Assembly: GCF_018968705.1 (NCBI RefSeq)
Contig: NZ_CP076668.1
Location: forward strand, 1,860,001-1,924,000
DNA length: 64,000 bases
Source of the DNA: Pseudomonas lijiangensis
GTDB taxonomy: Bacteria; Pseudomonadota; Gammaproteobacteria; Pseudomonadales; Pseudomonadaceae
Reading direction: 5' to 3'
Shown: positions 1 through 9,018 of the stretch, one piece after another
Position numbering within the stretch: position 1 is the first letter of the stretch
How the letters are laid out: the number at the start of each line of letters is the position of its first letter
The notes under the pieces: generated by a model
Told to the model about the DNA's origin: nothing
Database searches by the model: none
The model's input: the letters and a program-made list of their open reading frames with translations, nothing else
Position numbers and translations under genes: made by a program

Positions 1-24
1 ATCGAAACCGTCGGATATTTTCAT
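1..24 (-). CDS. 5' end of a gene running off the window, possibly an M14-type carboxypeptidase
   Basis: An ATG on the minus strand at 24-22 is preceded by a good ribosome-binding site (GAGGAAAT, about 6 bases upstream) and opens a frame reading MKISDGFD to the window edge. Only eight codons are visible. The start resembles cytosolic M14-family carboxypeptidases of Pseudomonas as I remember them, but eight residues cannot prove that. Confidence 0.35.
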
Positions 25-160
25 GCCGATTTCCTCAGTGGTTATCGGCGCTATGACCCGGATGACGGGGTGTTGTTCCCCGTTGTGGCGAGAGAAGAGA
101 GGTGAAAGGGATGGGCGGTTATGTGAGGTGATTCACACAACCACTCAGGCCACCTGTTGT

Positions 161-751
161 TCAGATCAGGTCTTTGGTCAGCGCCAGAGTGGCGAAGTTG
201 TCTGCCATGATTGCCATTTCCGTGCGGTGTACGTCATGGGCGCTGACATCGCCATTGGGGCCGGGCAGGTTGCGGGTGGCGCAGGCATCGTCCACCAGGG
301 TGCAGCGATAGCCATAATCCTTGGTCGCACGCACGGTGGTGCTGATACTCGAATGGCTCATGAAACCGCAGATGATCAGGTCCAGATGACCCAGGCTCTG
401 CAGCAGCTCATGCAGGCCAGTGCCGTTGAAGGCATTGGGCAGGCGTTTCTCGACCAGATGCTCGTCGCCCTGGGGAACCAGTTCCGGGACCAGTTGGCCG
501 CGCTCGCCTTGTGGATCGAACAGGCCGCCCACGGTGCCGAGGTGACGTACGTGCACGATAGGGCATTTCACGGCGCGGGCTTTTGCAACCAGTTGGCCGA
601 TATTGTCCAGGGCTTCATGGATGCCTGTCAGGGCCAGAGGACCGCTGAGGTACTCTTTCTGGGCGTCGATGATAATCAGCGTGGCATTGCTCAGATTGGC
701 CGGTGCATGAACACGGCCGCTGAGTTGAAACATGGTCTTTAAAGATGACAT
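161..751 (-). CDS. Isochorismatase-fold hydrolase with Ser at the catalytic Cys position
   Basis: A 196-residue isochorismatase-superfamily protein. The ATG at 751 is chosen because GGAG lies about 8 bases upstream; longer versions only add unlikely residues. The fold motifs are visible: the acidic residue in LIIIDAQ (D29), the lysine in VEKRLP (K102) and the GFMSHSSIS loop followed by the STTVRAT helix. In the cysteine-hydrolase branch this loop reads FMTHMCVS. Here the cysteine position is Ser135, so an amidase of the usual type (nicotinamidase, carbamoylhydrolase) is unlikely. An isochorismatase-like, cysteine-independent activity or a non-catalytic role is possible. It is a single gene with prmB transcribed divergently. 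The substrate is unknown. Confidence 0.85.
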   Translation of the reverse strand: MSSLKTMFQLSGRVHAPANLSNATLIIIDAQKEYLSGPLALTGIHEALDNIGQLVAKARAVKCPIVHVRHLGTVGGLFDPQGERGQLVPELVPQGDEHLVEKRLPNAFNGTGLHELLQSLGHLDLIICGFMSHSSISTTVRATKDYGYRCTLVDDACATRNLPGPNGDVSAHDVHRTEMAIMADNFATLALTKDLI

Positions 752-951
752 CCAGAGGGCTCCTTCGAGTGGGGCTTTTGCGTCATTGTCCTCTGGCTGA
801 GCGATTCTGTGAATCTCAACAATCGCAGGCCCCGGTTTTGTTGGGCTGCAGGGCATTTTGTCGCGGCGCGGGATGGCGGTTTGCCTTGATGAAGGTCGGC
901 TAATGGTGGACACTTCCGTGTCTGCCAGATCGTTTTCCCAGGAGCTTGTCC

Positions 952-1860
952 ATGATCACCTCTCGTTTGCGCACCGTGCGTGACCATATCCGTTGGGCCG
1001 TCAGCCGCTTTCACGAGGAAGACGTGTTTTTCGGGCACGGGACCGACAATGCCTGGGACGAAGCGCGGCAACTGGTGCTCGGCGCCTTGCACCTGCCTTG
1101 GGAGATTGCCGACAGCTATCTGGATTGCCGCCTCGAAGTCGAGGAAATCTCCGAGTTGCAACGCCTGATCAAGCGCCGCATCGATGATCGTGTTCCGACG
1201 CCCTACCTGCTGGGCGAAGCCTGGTTCTGCGGCATGTCGTTCATTGTCGACGACCGCGTACTGATTCCACGCTCACCGATTGCCGAATTGATCGAAGATC
1301 GTTTTGCGCCCTGGCTGGCCAGTGAGCCTGCCCGTATTCTGGACCTGTGCACCGGCTCCGGCTGTATCGGCATTGCCTGTGCCGACGAGTTCCCGGAGGC
1401 CGAAGTGGTACTGGCTGACCTGTCGTTCGAGGCCCTTGAAGTGGCCAACCAGAACATCGAGCGCCACGCCATGGAAGATCGCGTCTACACCGTGCAGGGC
1501 GATGGTTTCGACGGCCTGCCGGGGCAGCGTTTCGACCTGATCGTGTCCAACCCGCCGTATGTCGATGCCGAAGATTTTGCCGACATGCCCCATGAATACC
1601 AGCACGAGCCTGAACTGGCTCTGGCCTGTGGCAATGACGGTCTGAATCTGGTGCGCCGCATGCTGAGCGAGGCCGCTGATCACCTGACCGAAAAAGGGTT
1701 GTTGATTGTCGAAGTGGGCAACAGCCAGGTGCATGTCCAGGCGCTGTATCCGGAAGTGGATTTCGCCTGGCTGGACTTCCAGCGCGGTGGGCATGGGGTG
1801 TTCATGCTGACTGCCGAGCAGTGCCGCGAGCATCAGGCACTGTTTGCTTCGAAGGTCTGA
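952..1860 (+). CDS. prmB: Ribosomal protein L3 N5-glutamine methyltransferase PrmB
   Basis: PrmB transfers a methyl group from S-adenosylmethionine to a glutamine of ribosomal protein L3 and acts in the cytoplasm during large-subunit assembly. The 302-residue protein has an N-terminal helical domain, the SAM motif [14 protein letters not shown] and the diagnostic NPPY motif ([11 protein letters not shown]). PrmC, the release-factor enzyme, shares NPPY but has a different N-terminal domain and usually sits beside prfA. Start: an in-frame TTG exists at 946, but AGGAG at 939-943 is best spaced for the ATG at 952. A strong hairpin follows the stop. Position two genes from aroC is the usual Pseudomonas arrangement. 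Confidence 0.93.
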   Translation: MITSRLRTVRDHIRWAVSRFHEEDVFFGHGTDNAWDEARQLVLGALHLPWEIADSYLDCRLEVEEISELQRLIKRRIDDRVPTPYLLGEAWFCGMSFIVDDRVLIPRSPIAELIEDRFAPWLASEPARILDLCTGSGCIGIACADEFPEAEVVLADLSFEALEVANQNIERHAMEDRVYTVQGDGFDGLPGQRFDLIVSNPPYVDAEDFADMPHEYQHEPELALACGNDGLNLVRRMLSEAADHLTEKGLLIVEVGNSQVHVQALYPEVDFAWLDFQRGGHGVFMLTAEQCREHQALFASKV

Positions 1861-1869
1861 AGCGGCATG

Positions 1870-1894
1870 AGCGGGGCTTCAGGCCCCGCTTTCA
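1870..1894. terminator. Bidirectional intrinsic terminator between prmB and the convergent gene
   Basis: Perfect 8-bp stem AGCGGGGC / GCCCCGCT with a 5-base loop, followed by TTTC. It lies between the two convergent stops. Confidence 0.75.
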
Positions 1895-1898
1895 CAAC

Positions 1899-2699
1899 TT
1901 AACGGTGTGTCGCAATCCAGATCAGCAACCCCGCCTGAAACACAGCAAAGGTCACCAGACAAGCGATGGTAAAGCGCAGACTGCTGTCTTCGCGCTTGTA
2001 CTTGTTGACCCGGTCTTCATGGGCGCGAATCACGACTTCCTGCTCGGTCAGATTCTTCTCGGCCTTTTCCAGCATCTGCGATGCTTCGAGGATTTCGATG
2101 ATCTGCACCTTGTCATTGTTCCAGGTGCTGTGCAGGTTGCCGACGTGAACGTCCTTGATGCTGCCTTTCATATGCTGCGCATCGGCATAGACAACTTCAA
2201 AACCCAGGGTGCGCAGGAAGTGATCGCGGCGCAGGCGGGTGTCTTCGTTCAGGCCGTCCTTGCTTGCCAGTGCGACGCCTTCGATCTTGTAGGATGACCA
2301 CTTCTTTTGCGCCCAGTGGACTGCATGGGCAATCAGGAAGCGCCCAAGACCGCGGTTCCAGGGTTCGATCTGCAATCCCGACTCCGGGCCGAAGCGCACC
2401 ATGTGCTTCTGATGATCGACCCAGATATCCAGATTGTTCTGTTCCTTGCGTACCCGCTGACCCGGCAACTGGATATTGATGCGCAGCAGGCTCAGTTCCT
2501 TGCTGTGGCGCTCGGCACGGCCGAACTGCACGAAGCGCAGCGGTCGTCCGCCGGTTGCACGGTCGGTCGGCAACGGCGAAAGACGAAGCATCTGGAAGCT
2601 TTCGGGCACCACGTCTTCCCAGGGTTGGGGCGGTAGCGCCTCGGCTTCCGGCTTTTCAGGGGCTTCAGCTTTTTCGGTCACGGTATTTGTATCAGTCAT
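1899..2699 (-). CDS. Conserved hypothetical protein with C-terminal membrane anchor, GNAT-like middle
   Basis: The 266-residue protein begins with an acidic, proline-rich tail (residues 1-35), has a soluble middle and ends in one hydrophobic segment (FTIACLVTFAVFQAGLLIWIA), so it is probably tail-anchored in the inner membrane. A stretch of about 30 charged residues before the anchor looks like a coiled coil. The middle part, with RDHFLRTLGFEVVY, recalls the end of a GNAT acetyltransferase fold, but no acetyl-CoA-binding loop is evident. I do not recognise the family by name. It is convergent with prmB. Confidence 0.75.
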   Translation of the reverse strand: MTDTNTVTEKAEAPEKPEAEALPPQPWEDVVPESFQMLRLSPLPTDRATGGRPLRFVQFGRAERHSKELSLLRINIQLPGQRVRKEQNNLDIWVDHQKHMVRFGPESGLQIEPWNRGLGRFLIAHAVHWAQKKWSSYKIEGVALASKDGLNEDTRLRRDHFLRTLGFEVVYADAQHMKGSIKDVHVGNLHSTWNNDKVQIIEILEASQMLEKAEKNLTEQEVVIRAHEDRVNKYKREDSSLRFTIACLVTFAVFQAGLLIWIATHR

Positions 2700-2814
2700 T
2701 CACTATGATCCTGTCCATGGCCTTGTGCAGCAAACACAATGCCAGCACACCCCTATCGGCAGGTTTTCCCAAGTCTGAAGGGGCGGGTGGTTTTGTTGAC
2801 GTCAAATCTTTCGT

Positions 2815-3810
2815 TCAATCTGCGGGTAACGCACCGATAAAGCGCAGGATGTGCGCCGAAAGCTCGCTCGACAGTGGCAGGGTCGGGTTTCTGTAGGATT
2901 GCAGTTGTTTTTCCAGATCGTCGGGGACGATGCGCAATACGTGATTCATGCCGTCGATCAGTGCCAGTTCTGCATCGGGCCGGGCTTTTTTCAGGATCAG
3001 GGCATCACCGACGCTGACCTGGATATCGTTGCGTCCCTGGATGATCAGCGCCGGCATCTGCAGCTTGCCGAACGCGGCAGCCGGATCCTGACGGAACAGG
3101 GATATCAGATAAGGCTGCACACTGGGCCGGAACACGACTTCCAGATCTTCTGGCACCTTGTCGTCGGTCTTGCCGGCCTTCAGTTCGTCAAGCAACTGGT
3201 TGCTGCGTTGCAAAAGGGCTGGCGGCAGGCGCTCGCGAAACTGTTCACGCAGCACCTGATCCACCGGACGCCCCGTGCCTGCGACGGAAATCACCGCACG
3301 CGCACCTGCCTTTTCAGCCGCCAGCGACGCAACCAGTGCGCCTTCGCTATGGCCCAGCAGAATCAGCGAGCCAAGACGCGGGTTGGCCTTGAGCTTTTGC
3401 GCCCAGGCCTGGACATCGGCGACATAGCTTTCGACGCTCAGGTCGCGTTCATCCGGTGTTGCAGCCTTGCTGGCCGCGACGCCGCGCTTGTCATAGCGCA
3501 CGCTGGCAATATTGTTCTTGGCCAGGATTATGGCCAGACGCTTCATGCTGTCGTTGCGTCCGCCTTCGGGGTTGTTGCCGTCGCGATCGGTCGGGCCGGA
3601 ACCGGCAATGATCAACACTACGGACACGGGTTTCGTTGATTGTGGCAGCAGAAGGGTGCCGAACAGTTTTCCGTTGTTCGTGTCGACGCTGATCGGGCGT
3701 TGCACGACGGTGGGTGATGCTGCGTTGGCCATGCCTGCCAGCATGCACAGTGCCAGGACCAGCATGCGCAGGGCGTTCAGGGCTCGAATCGGGGGAATGC
3801 CAGGTAGCAT
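2815..3810 (-). CDS. Secreted alpha/beta hydrolase (serine hydrolase)
   Basis: A 331-residue protein with an N-terminal signal peptide (hydrophobic MLVLALCMLAGMANA, likely cleavage after ANAA), so probably periplasmic. The alpha/beta-hydrolase elements are in order: the oxyanion region IAGSGPTDRDG, the nucleophile elbow GHSEG, an acid in QGRNDIQV and the histidine in DGMNHVL. The architecture resembles acyl-peptide or dienelactone-hydrolase-like esterases; the substrate cannot be read from sequence. No good ribosome-binding site is seen, so the true start could be the internal ATG at 3765, just before the hydrophobic core. It is divergent from aroC. Confidence 0.85.
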   Translation of the reverse strand: MLPGIPPIRALNALRMLVLALCMLAGMANAASPTVVQRPISVDTNNGKLFGTLLLPQSTKPVSVVLIIAGSGPTDRDGNNPEGGRNDSMKRLAIILAKNNIASVRYDKRGVAASKAATPDERDLSVESYVADVQAWAQKLKANPRLGSLILLGHSEGALVASLAAEKAGARAVISVAGTGRPVDQVLREQFRERLPPALLQRSNQLLDELKAGKTDDKVPEDLEVVFRPSVQPYLISLFRQDPAAAFGKLQMPALIIQGRNDIQVSVGDALILKKARPDAELALIDGMNHVLRIVPDDLEKQLQSYRNPTLPLSSELSAHILRFIGALPAD

Positions 3811-3893
3811 CGTAAGGCCATCATTGGTTCAGGTTTCGCTTTGACGCGCGCCGTTGCATAAGGTTCGAGGATGAACTGCGCGTTCAGCCTGCG

Positions 3894-3899
3894 TATACT
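3894..3899 (+). promoter_or_regulatory. Candidate -10 box for aroC
   Basis: TATACT lies 54 bases before the aroC start in the gap between divergent genes. No convincing -35 box is visible at 16-18 bases, so the call is weak. Confidence 0.35.
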
Positions 3900-3953
3900 G
3901 GCGCGCTTGATTGATTCGATCTGGTTTTTTGGCTGATTTCTCGGAGCGCCCGC

Positions 3954-5045
3954 ATGTCCGGCAACACTTTCGGCAAGCTGTTCACTGTCACCACCGCTGG
4001 CGAAAGCCATGGCCCGGCGTTGGTCGCTATCGTCGACGGCTGCCCGCCGGGGTTCGAGCTGTCCCTGGAAGACCTGCAGCGTGATCTGGACCGCCGCAAG
4101 CCCGGTACCAGCCGCCACACGACCCAGCGCCAGGAAGCCGATGAGGTGGAAATCCTCTCCGGCGTGTTCGAGGGCAAGACCACCGGCGCGTCCATCGGCC
4201 TGCTGATCCGCAATACCGACCAGAAGTCCAAGGACTACTCGACGATCAAGGATCTGTTTCGTCCTGCCCATGCCGACTACACCTACCATCACAAGTACGG
4301 CATCCGCGACTATCGCGGCGGCGGTCGCAGTTCGGCGCGTGAAACCGCCATGCGTGTGGCCGCCGGTGCAATCGCCAAGAAGTATCTGGCGACCCAGGGT
4401 ATCGTCATCCGTGGCTACATGAGCCAGCTTGGCCCGATCCAGATTCCTTTCAAGACCTGGGATTCGGTCGAGCAGAACGCCTTTTTCTGCCCTGACCCGG
4501 ACAAGGTGCCGGAGCTGGAAGCCTACATGGACCAGCTACGTCGCGACCAGGACTCGGTGGGTGCCAAGATCACCGTGGTGGCCGAAGGCGTGAAACCGGG
4601 TCTGGGCGAGCCGATCTTCGACCGCCTGGATGCCGAACTGGCCCATGCCCTGATGAGCATCAACGCCGTCAAAGGCGTGGAAATCGGCGCAGGCTTCGAC
4701 TGTGTGGCCCAGCGCGGCACCGAGCACCGTGACGAAATGACGCCTGAAGGTTTCCTGTCCAATCAGGCGGGTGGCATTCTGGGTGGCATTTCTTCCGGCC
4801 AGCCGATCATTGCGCATCTGGCGCTCAAGCCGACTTCCAGCATTACCACGCCGGGTCGTTCCATCGATGTCGATGGCAATCCGGTTGAGCTCATCACCAA
4901 GGGCCGTCATGACCCTTGCGTCGGCATTCGCGCCACGCCTATTGCCGAAGCGATGATGGCCATCGTGCTGCTGGATCACCTGTTGCGTCATCGCGGGCAA
5001 AACGCTGACGTAAACGTCGATACGCCTGTATTGGGCCAGCTGTAA
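3954..5045 (+). CDS. aroC: Chorismate synthase
   Basis: AroC makes chorismate from 5-enolpyruvylshikimate-3-phosphate, the last common step of aromatic amino acid, folate, ubiquinone and siderophore synthesis. It needs reduced FMN. The 363-residue protein shows the three family signatures: [18 protein letters not shown] near the N-terminus, the [19 protein letters not shown] block and the C-terminal [17 protein letters not shown]. Length is normal for the short bacterial form. The preceding gene is divergent; the following MFS gene starts 31 bases after the stop and could be co-transcribed. Confidence 0.97.
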   Translation: MSGNTFGKLFTVTTAGESHGPALVAIVDGCPPGFELSLEDLQRDLDRRKPGTSRHTTQRQEADEVEILSGVFEGKTTGASIGLLIRNTDQKSKDYSTIKDLFRPAHADYTYHHKYGIRDYRGGGRSSARETAMRVAAGAIAKKYLATQGIVIRGYMSQLGPIQIPFKTWDSVEQNAFFCPDPDKVPELEAYMDQLRRDQDSVGAKITVVAEGVKPGLGEPIFDRLDAELAHALMSINAVKGVEIGAGFDCVAQRGTEHRDEMTPEGFLSNQAGGILGGISSGQPIIAHLALKPTSSITTPGRSIDVDGNPVELITKGRHDPCVGIRATPIAEAMMAIVLLDHLLRHRGQNADVNVDTPVLGQL

Positions 5046-5076
5046 TGAGCGGTGCCACTGCGGTCACTGATCGTGG

Positions 5077-6249
5077 ATGACTGACGTGGCGCCACAGTCT
5101 GCCGGGCAGCTTCCTTATTGGCGGCTGTCGGGGTTCTACATTTTCTACTTTGCCTTGCTGGGCTCGGCGGCTCCCTTTCTGTCGCTGTATTTCCACCATC
5201 TGGGGTTTTCCAGTGCGCGGATTGGCGAACTGGTCGCCATCCCGATGCTGACGCGCTGCATCGCTCCCAATCTGTGGGGCTGGCTGGGTGATCATACGGG
5301 CCAGCGGCTGTTGATCGTGCGCCTGGGTGCGCTCTGCACATTGCTGGCGTTCTCGCTGATTCTGGTCGACAAGAGCTACGCCTGGCTGGCCATGGTCATG
5401 GTGCTGTACTCCTTCTTCTGGCATGCCATCCTGCCGCAGTTTGAAGTCATTACCCTGGCGCATCTGCGCGATCAGCCTTCGCGCTACAGCCAGATAAGGG
5501 TCTGGGGTTCGATCGGTTTCATTCTGGCAGTGGTCGCGCTTGGGGAGGTGTTCGAGCGTTTCAGCCTGGACCTGTTTCCCCAGATGTTGCTGATCATCAT
5601 GGCCGGTATCGCGCTCAGCAGCTGGTGGGTGCCCAATGCGCAGCCGCAGGTTTCGGCGCAACCACTGGATGCGGGCGGTTTTCTCAGGCAGCTGACCCGT
5701 CCCAGTGTGCTGGTCTTTTATGTCTGTGTCGCCTTGATGCAGCTCAGCCATGGGCCGTATTACACCTTCCTGACCTTGCATCTGGAGCAACTGGGTTACA
5801 GTCGCGGTGTGATCGGCATGCTCTGGGCCGTCGGGGTCGTGGCCGAGGTCCTGATGTTCATGGGCATGAGCCGGATACTGCAGCGTTTTTCAGTGCGTCA
5901 GGTCTTGATGGCGAGCTTTCTGCTGGCTTCGCTGCGCTGGTTGCTGCTGGGTAGTTTTGCCGATCATCTGCTGGCGCTGCTGGTTATCCAGCTCATGCAT
6001 GCAGCAACTTTTGGCAGTTTTCACGCGTCTGCCATCCATTTCGTGCAACGTAGCTTCGGCTCGCGCCAGCAAGGTCAGGGGCAGGCGTTGTATGCCGCCT
6101 TGTCCGGAGTGGGCGGCGCGCTGGGAGCGTTGTACTCCGGTTACAGCTGGAATGCGCTCGGGCCGTTCTGGACATTTGCCATCGCCAGCCTTGCGGCATT
6201 GGCGGCAGCCGTCATGATTGCGACACCAAAGAAAGAGGAGGGTGCATGA
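5077..6249 (+). CDS. MFS transporter (3-phenylpropionate transporter-like family)
   Basis: A 390-residue inner-membrane protein with about 12 hydrophobic segments. The early motif FYIFYFALLGSAAPFLSLYF and the GWLGDHTGQR loop between helices 2 and 3 match the HcaT/PPP-type major facilitator subfamily. The substrate is unknown. The stop overlaps the mtnB start by four bases (ATGA), so translation of the two is probably coupled. This suggests a substrate linked to methylthioadenosine or methylthioribose salvage, although aroC lies just upstream. The ribosome-binding site before 5077 is weak. Confidence 0.88.
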   Translation: MTDVAPQSAGQLPYWRLSGFYIFYFALLGSAAPFLSLYFHHLGFSSARIGELVAIPMLTRCIAPNLWGWLGDHTGQRLLIVRLGALCTLLAFSLILVDKSYAWLAMVMVLYSFFWHAILPQFEVITLAHLRDQPSRYSQIRVWGSIGFILAVVALGEVFERFSLDLFPQMLLIIMAGIALSSWWVPNAQPQVSAQPLDAGGFLRQLTRPSVLVFYVCVALMQLSHGPYYTFLTLHLEQLGYSRGVIGMLWAVGVVAEVLMFMGMSRILQRFSVRQVLMASFLLASLRWLLLGSFADHLLALLVIQLMHAATFGSFHASAIHFVQRSFGSRQQGQGQALYAALSGVGGALGALYSGYSWNALGPFWTFAIASLAALAAAVMIATPKKEEGA

Positions 6250-6860
6250 CCCGCGAACAACTCAGCCTGGAAATCATCGAAGCCGGGCGTTTCCTGTATG
6301 GACGCGGCTGGTCGCCAGCCACCAGTAGCAACTACTCCGTGCGCCTGTCCGCCACTGAAGCGCTGTTGACGGTATCCGGCAAGCACAAGGGCCAACTGGG
6401 CATCGACGACGTACTGGCTACCGACCTGGCCGGCAACAGCCTTGAGCCTGGCAAGAAGCCTTCCGCCGAAACCCTGCTGCACACCCAGCTTTACAGCTGC
6501 AAGCCTGAAGTGGGCGCCGTGCTGCATACCCATTCGGTCAATGCCACCGTTCTGTCGCGGCTGACAGAGGCTGATCATCTGGTGTTCGAGGATTACGAAC
6601 TGCAGAAGGCCTTTGCCGGTGTGGTCACCCATGAATCCCGGGTTGTGGTGCCGATCTTCGATAACGATCAGGATATTGCCCGTCTGGCCTCAAAGGTGCA
6701 GCCTTGGCTGGACGCTCATCCCGATTGTGCCGGTTACCTGATTCGCGGGCACGGCCTGTATACCTGGGGAGCGAAGATGAATGATGCGCTGCGGCAGATC
6801 GAAGCCTTCGAGTTTCTGTTCGAGTGCGAACTGAAAACCCGTGCGGTCTTGAATCGTTGA
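6246..6860 (+). CDS. mtnB: Methylthioribulose-1-phosphate dehydratase
   Basis: MtnB dehydrates 5-methylthioribulose-1-phosphate to 2,3-diketo-5-methylthiopentyl-1-phosphate in the methionine salvage pathway. It is a class II aldolase/adducin-fold zinc protein. The 204-residue product has the expected GRGWSPATSSNYSVR start, the metal-binding HTHSVN motif and the C-terminal RGHGLYTWG motif. It is the first of three salvage genes (mtnB, mtnD, mtnC) on the same strand and overlaps the upstream transporter by four bases. Confidence 0.95.
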   Translation: MTREQLSLEIIEAGRFLYGRGWSPATSSNYSVRLSATEALLTVSGKHKGQLGIDDVLATDLAGNSLEPGKKPSAETLLHTQLYSCKPEVGAVLHTHSVNATVLSRLTEADHLVFEDYELQKAFAGVVTHESRVVVPIFDNDQDIARLASKVQPWLDAHPDCAGYLIRGHGLYTWGAKMNDALRQIEAFEFLFECELKTRAVLNR

Positions 6861-6949
6861 GCGTTAGTGATCTTTAACCGTTAATCAGGGAACCCAGCCT
6901 GAACGGCCTGTAAAAGCCGGGGGCCTGTTTCCAGCCGAGGAATTACGCC

Positions 6950-7495
6950 ATGAGCTGCCTGTCCGTTTACCACGTTTCCAGCCCTGAAGTGCCCAACAAA
7001 GTCCTGACCCACCTGGAAGATATCGCTTCGACCCTGGCCGAGCACGGTGTCGCTTTCGACCGCTGGCAGGCATCTGCACCGATTACGCCGGGCGCCAGTC
7101 AGGAAGAAGTGATCAACGCCTATCGCACCCAGATCGACAAGCTGATGACCGAACGCGGTTATGTCACTGTTGATGTGGTCAGCCTCAACAGCGACCACCC
7201 GCAAAAGGCCGAACTGCGCGCCAAGTTTCTTGAAGAGCATCGCCATGGCGAAGACGAAGTGCGTTTCTTCGTTGCCGGGCGTGGCCTGTTTACCCTGCAT
7301 ATCGATGATTACGTCTATGCCGTGCTCTGCGAAAAGAACGACCTGATCTCGGTGCCTGCCGGGACCCGCCACTGGTTCGATATGGGCGAGCATCCGCACT
7401 TCGTTGCCATTCGCCTGTTCAACAACCCGGAAGGCTGGGTGGCGAATTTCACCGGAGAAGATATCGCCGGCCGTTTTCCGCGGCTGGATGACTGA
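6950..7495 (+). CDS. mtnD: Acireductone dioxygenase
   Basis: This cupin metalloenzyme oxidises the acireductone of the methionine salvage pathway. With Fe it gives the methionine precursor 2-keto-4-methylthiobutyrate; with Ni it gives an off-pathway product and CO. The four metal ligands are in place: H97, H99 and E103 in EHRHGEDE, and H141 in GTRHWF. Length (181 residues) is typical. It lies 89 bases after mtnB and 68 bases before mtnC. GAGGAA sits just upstream of the ATG. Confidence 0.96.
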   Translation: MSCLSVYHVSSPEVPNKVLTHLEDIASTLAEHGVAFDRWQASAPITPGASQEEVINAYRTQIDKLMTERGYVTVDVVSLNSDHPQKAELRAKFLEEHRHGEDEVRFFVAGRGLFTLHIDDYVYAVLCEKNDLISVPAGTRHWFDMGEHPHFVAIRLFNNPEGWVANFTGEDIAGRFPRLDD

Positions 7496-7563
7496 TCAAT
7501 CACACATGGCAGGAGCGCACCCGGCCGTGCGCCCACTGTTTCAAACACAGGAGCCCGTCCCAG

Positions 7564-8247
7564 ATGTCCATCAAAGTTATCCTCACGGATATCGAAGGCA
7601 CCACCAGTGCAGTGAGCTTCGTGTTCGATGTGCTGTTCCCGTTCGCTGCAAAGCATTTGCCCGACTTTGTCCGCCAGAACGCCGAAAAGCCTTTGGTAGC
7701 GGCGCAATTGCAGGCTGTTCGCCAGGACAGCAACGAGCCTGATGCCGATGTCGAGCGGGTTATCGGGATTCTGCTCGACTGGATTGCCCAGGATCGCAAG
7801 GCCACGCCACTCAAGGCCTTGCAGGGCATGGTCTGGGAGCAGGGCTATAACGGCGGGCAACTCAAGGGGCATGTCTACCCGGATGCCGTCGAAGCACTCA
7901 AGCGCTGGCATGAGGAGGGTTATAAACTTTATGTCTATTCCTCAGGCTCCATCCAGGCTCAGCAACTGATATTCGGTTGTTCGCAGGCGGGCGATCTGTC
8001 CGGCCTGTTCAGTGGCTATTTCGACACCACGTCCGGCCCCAAGCGCGAGGAGCAATCCTACCGCACCATCACCGCCGCCATCGGCTGCCCGGCCGAAGAG
8101 ATTCTGTTCCTGTCGGACATCGTCGAAGAACTGGATGCCGCACGAGCGGCAGGCATGGCGACATGCGGTCTGGTACGCGCTGGCGGCGAACTGCCGGGGC
8201 ATGTATCCGTAGAGGATTTCGCCGCGATTGCTCCCGAAAAGTTCTGA
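7564..8247 (+). CDS. mtnC: Enolase-phosphatase E1
   Basis: MtnC is a bifunctional HAD-family enzyme that enolises and dephosphorylates 2,3-diketo-5-methylthiopentyl-1-phosphate to the acireductone used by MtnD. The 227-residue protein begins with the HAD nucleophile motif, here TDIEGTT (D9, with E11 as in this family). It also has the motif II serine in YVYSSGS, a lysine in [10 protein letters not shown] and the acidic motif [13 protein letters not shown]. It closes the salvage set, with AGGAG upstream of the start. Confidence 0.96.
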   Translation: MSIKVILTDIEGTTSAVSFVFDVLFPFAAKHLPDFVRQNAEKPLVAAQLQAVRQDSNEPDADVERVIGILLDWIAQDRKATPLKALQGMVWEQGYNGGQLKGHVYPDAVEALKRWHEEGYKLYVYSSGSIQAQQLIFGCSQAGDLSGLFSGYFDTTSGPKREEQSYRTITAAIGCPAEEILFLSDIVEELDAARAAGMATCGLVRAGGELPGHVSVEDFAAIAPEKF

Positions 8248-9018
8248 GCGCAGCCAAGGCTCTTGCTGGCGATTGAACTCCTGTCGCTAGCAAGCGGCCT
8301 CTCATCAAACAAAACGCAATGCCATGAATTAAAACGTCTTTTTTGTGAGGCAGAAACGTTCTCCGGTGTACATATCCATTATCGGTATGTGCTGGTACTA
8401 CTGGTTCCGCCTTTACGGCGGCCCCCTTTTGTTTCGGCAAAAGGGGGGAAAACCATCCGCTCCGGGTTCGGCCCCGCCTTGGGGCGGGGTTCCCTCGCTC
8501 CGGCATTGCTCCGTGGGTACGCGCCGACGGGCCTTCCATGGCCCTGCGGCGCTTGCTCGGCGTCCTGCCTCGCACCCCACTGCCGGAACGAAGGAACCCC
8601 GCCGTCAGGCGGGGCCGAACCCGGAGCAATGGCTTTGGTTACTTTGGCCGAAACCAAAGTGACGCGCCGTAAAGGCGCAAGGCGGCCTCAAGCCGAACAC
8701 TCAGTTCGCAACACATAGCACCTGTTTGCTACGCGACAGCGCGGCGCCGGGCGAACTCCCACATCACTTGATGCAGACAGAGTCAATTTATTCGCGAAGC
8801 CGCCAATAAACTCGCTTCTGCACCCTCATTCTTTGCTGATCTGTCATCCCCATCCTGCTTTCAGGTAGGCCTGTGCCTGTCTGTTTGTGCATAAATCCTG
8901 TTTGTTTTAGCCCTCGATTTTAAACGCAATTATTCGTGTAATTTCTGGCGGCCATTCCCCCTGATTGATCAAAAACAGCAACTGTGCATACCGAGGGGGC
9001 GCAACAGGAGCGGCAGCG
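8248..9018. other. 771-bp gap dominated by a long interrupted palindrome
   Basis: No believable gene is seen. Positions 8408-8677 form a large inverted repeat (listed separately). The ends around 8301-8340 and 8700-8960 are AT-richer, and the last part probably carries the promoter of the LuxR-type gene. CTCATCAAACAAAACG at 8301-8316 recurs at 53530-53545. Confidence 0.7.
8408..8677. repeat. Large imperfect inverted repeat, about 270 bp
   Basis: The outer ends are exact reverse complements: CGCCTTTACGGCG at 8408-8420 and CGCCGTAAAGGCG at 8665-8677. Further in, the 19-base block 8460-8478 pairs exactly with 8608-8626 (core TCCGGGTTCGGCCCCGC), and GTTTCGGC near 8431 pairs with GGCCGAAAC near 8647. 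Each arm also holds a smaller hairpin (CCCCGCC and GGGGCGGGG in the left arm). Short proline/arginine/glycine-rich frames run through it on both strands and are by-products of the repeat. It looks like a MITE-like or REP-related intergenic element of pseudomonads. Confidence 0.8.

Noticed and set aside
8345..8720. Several 90-150 codon frames within the large palindrome
   Set aside because: They are Pro/Arg/Gly-rich translations of the inverted repeat, present in both directions, with no ribosome-binding site.
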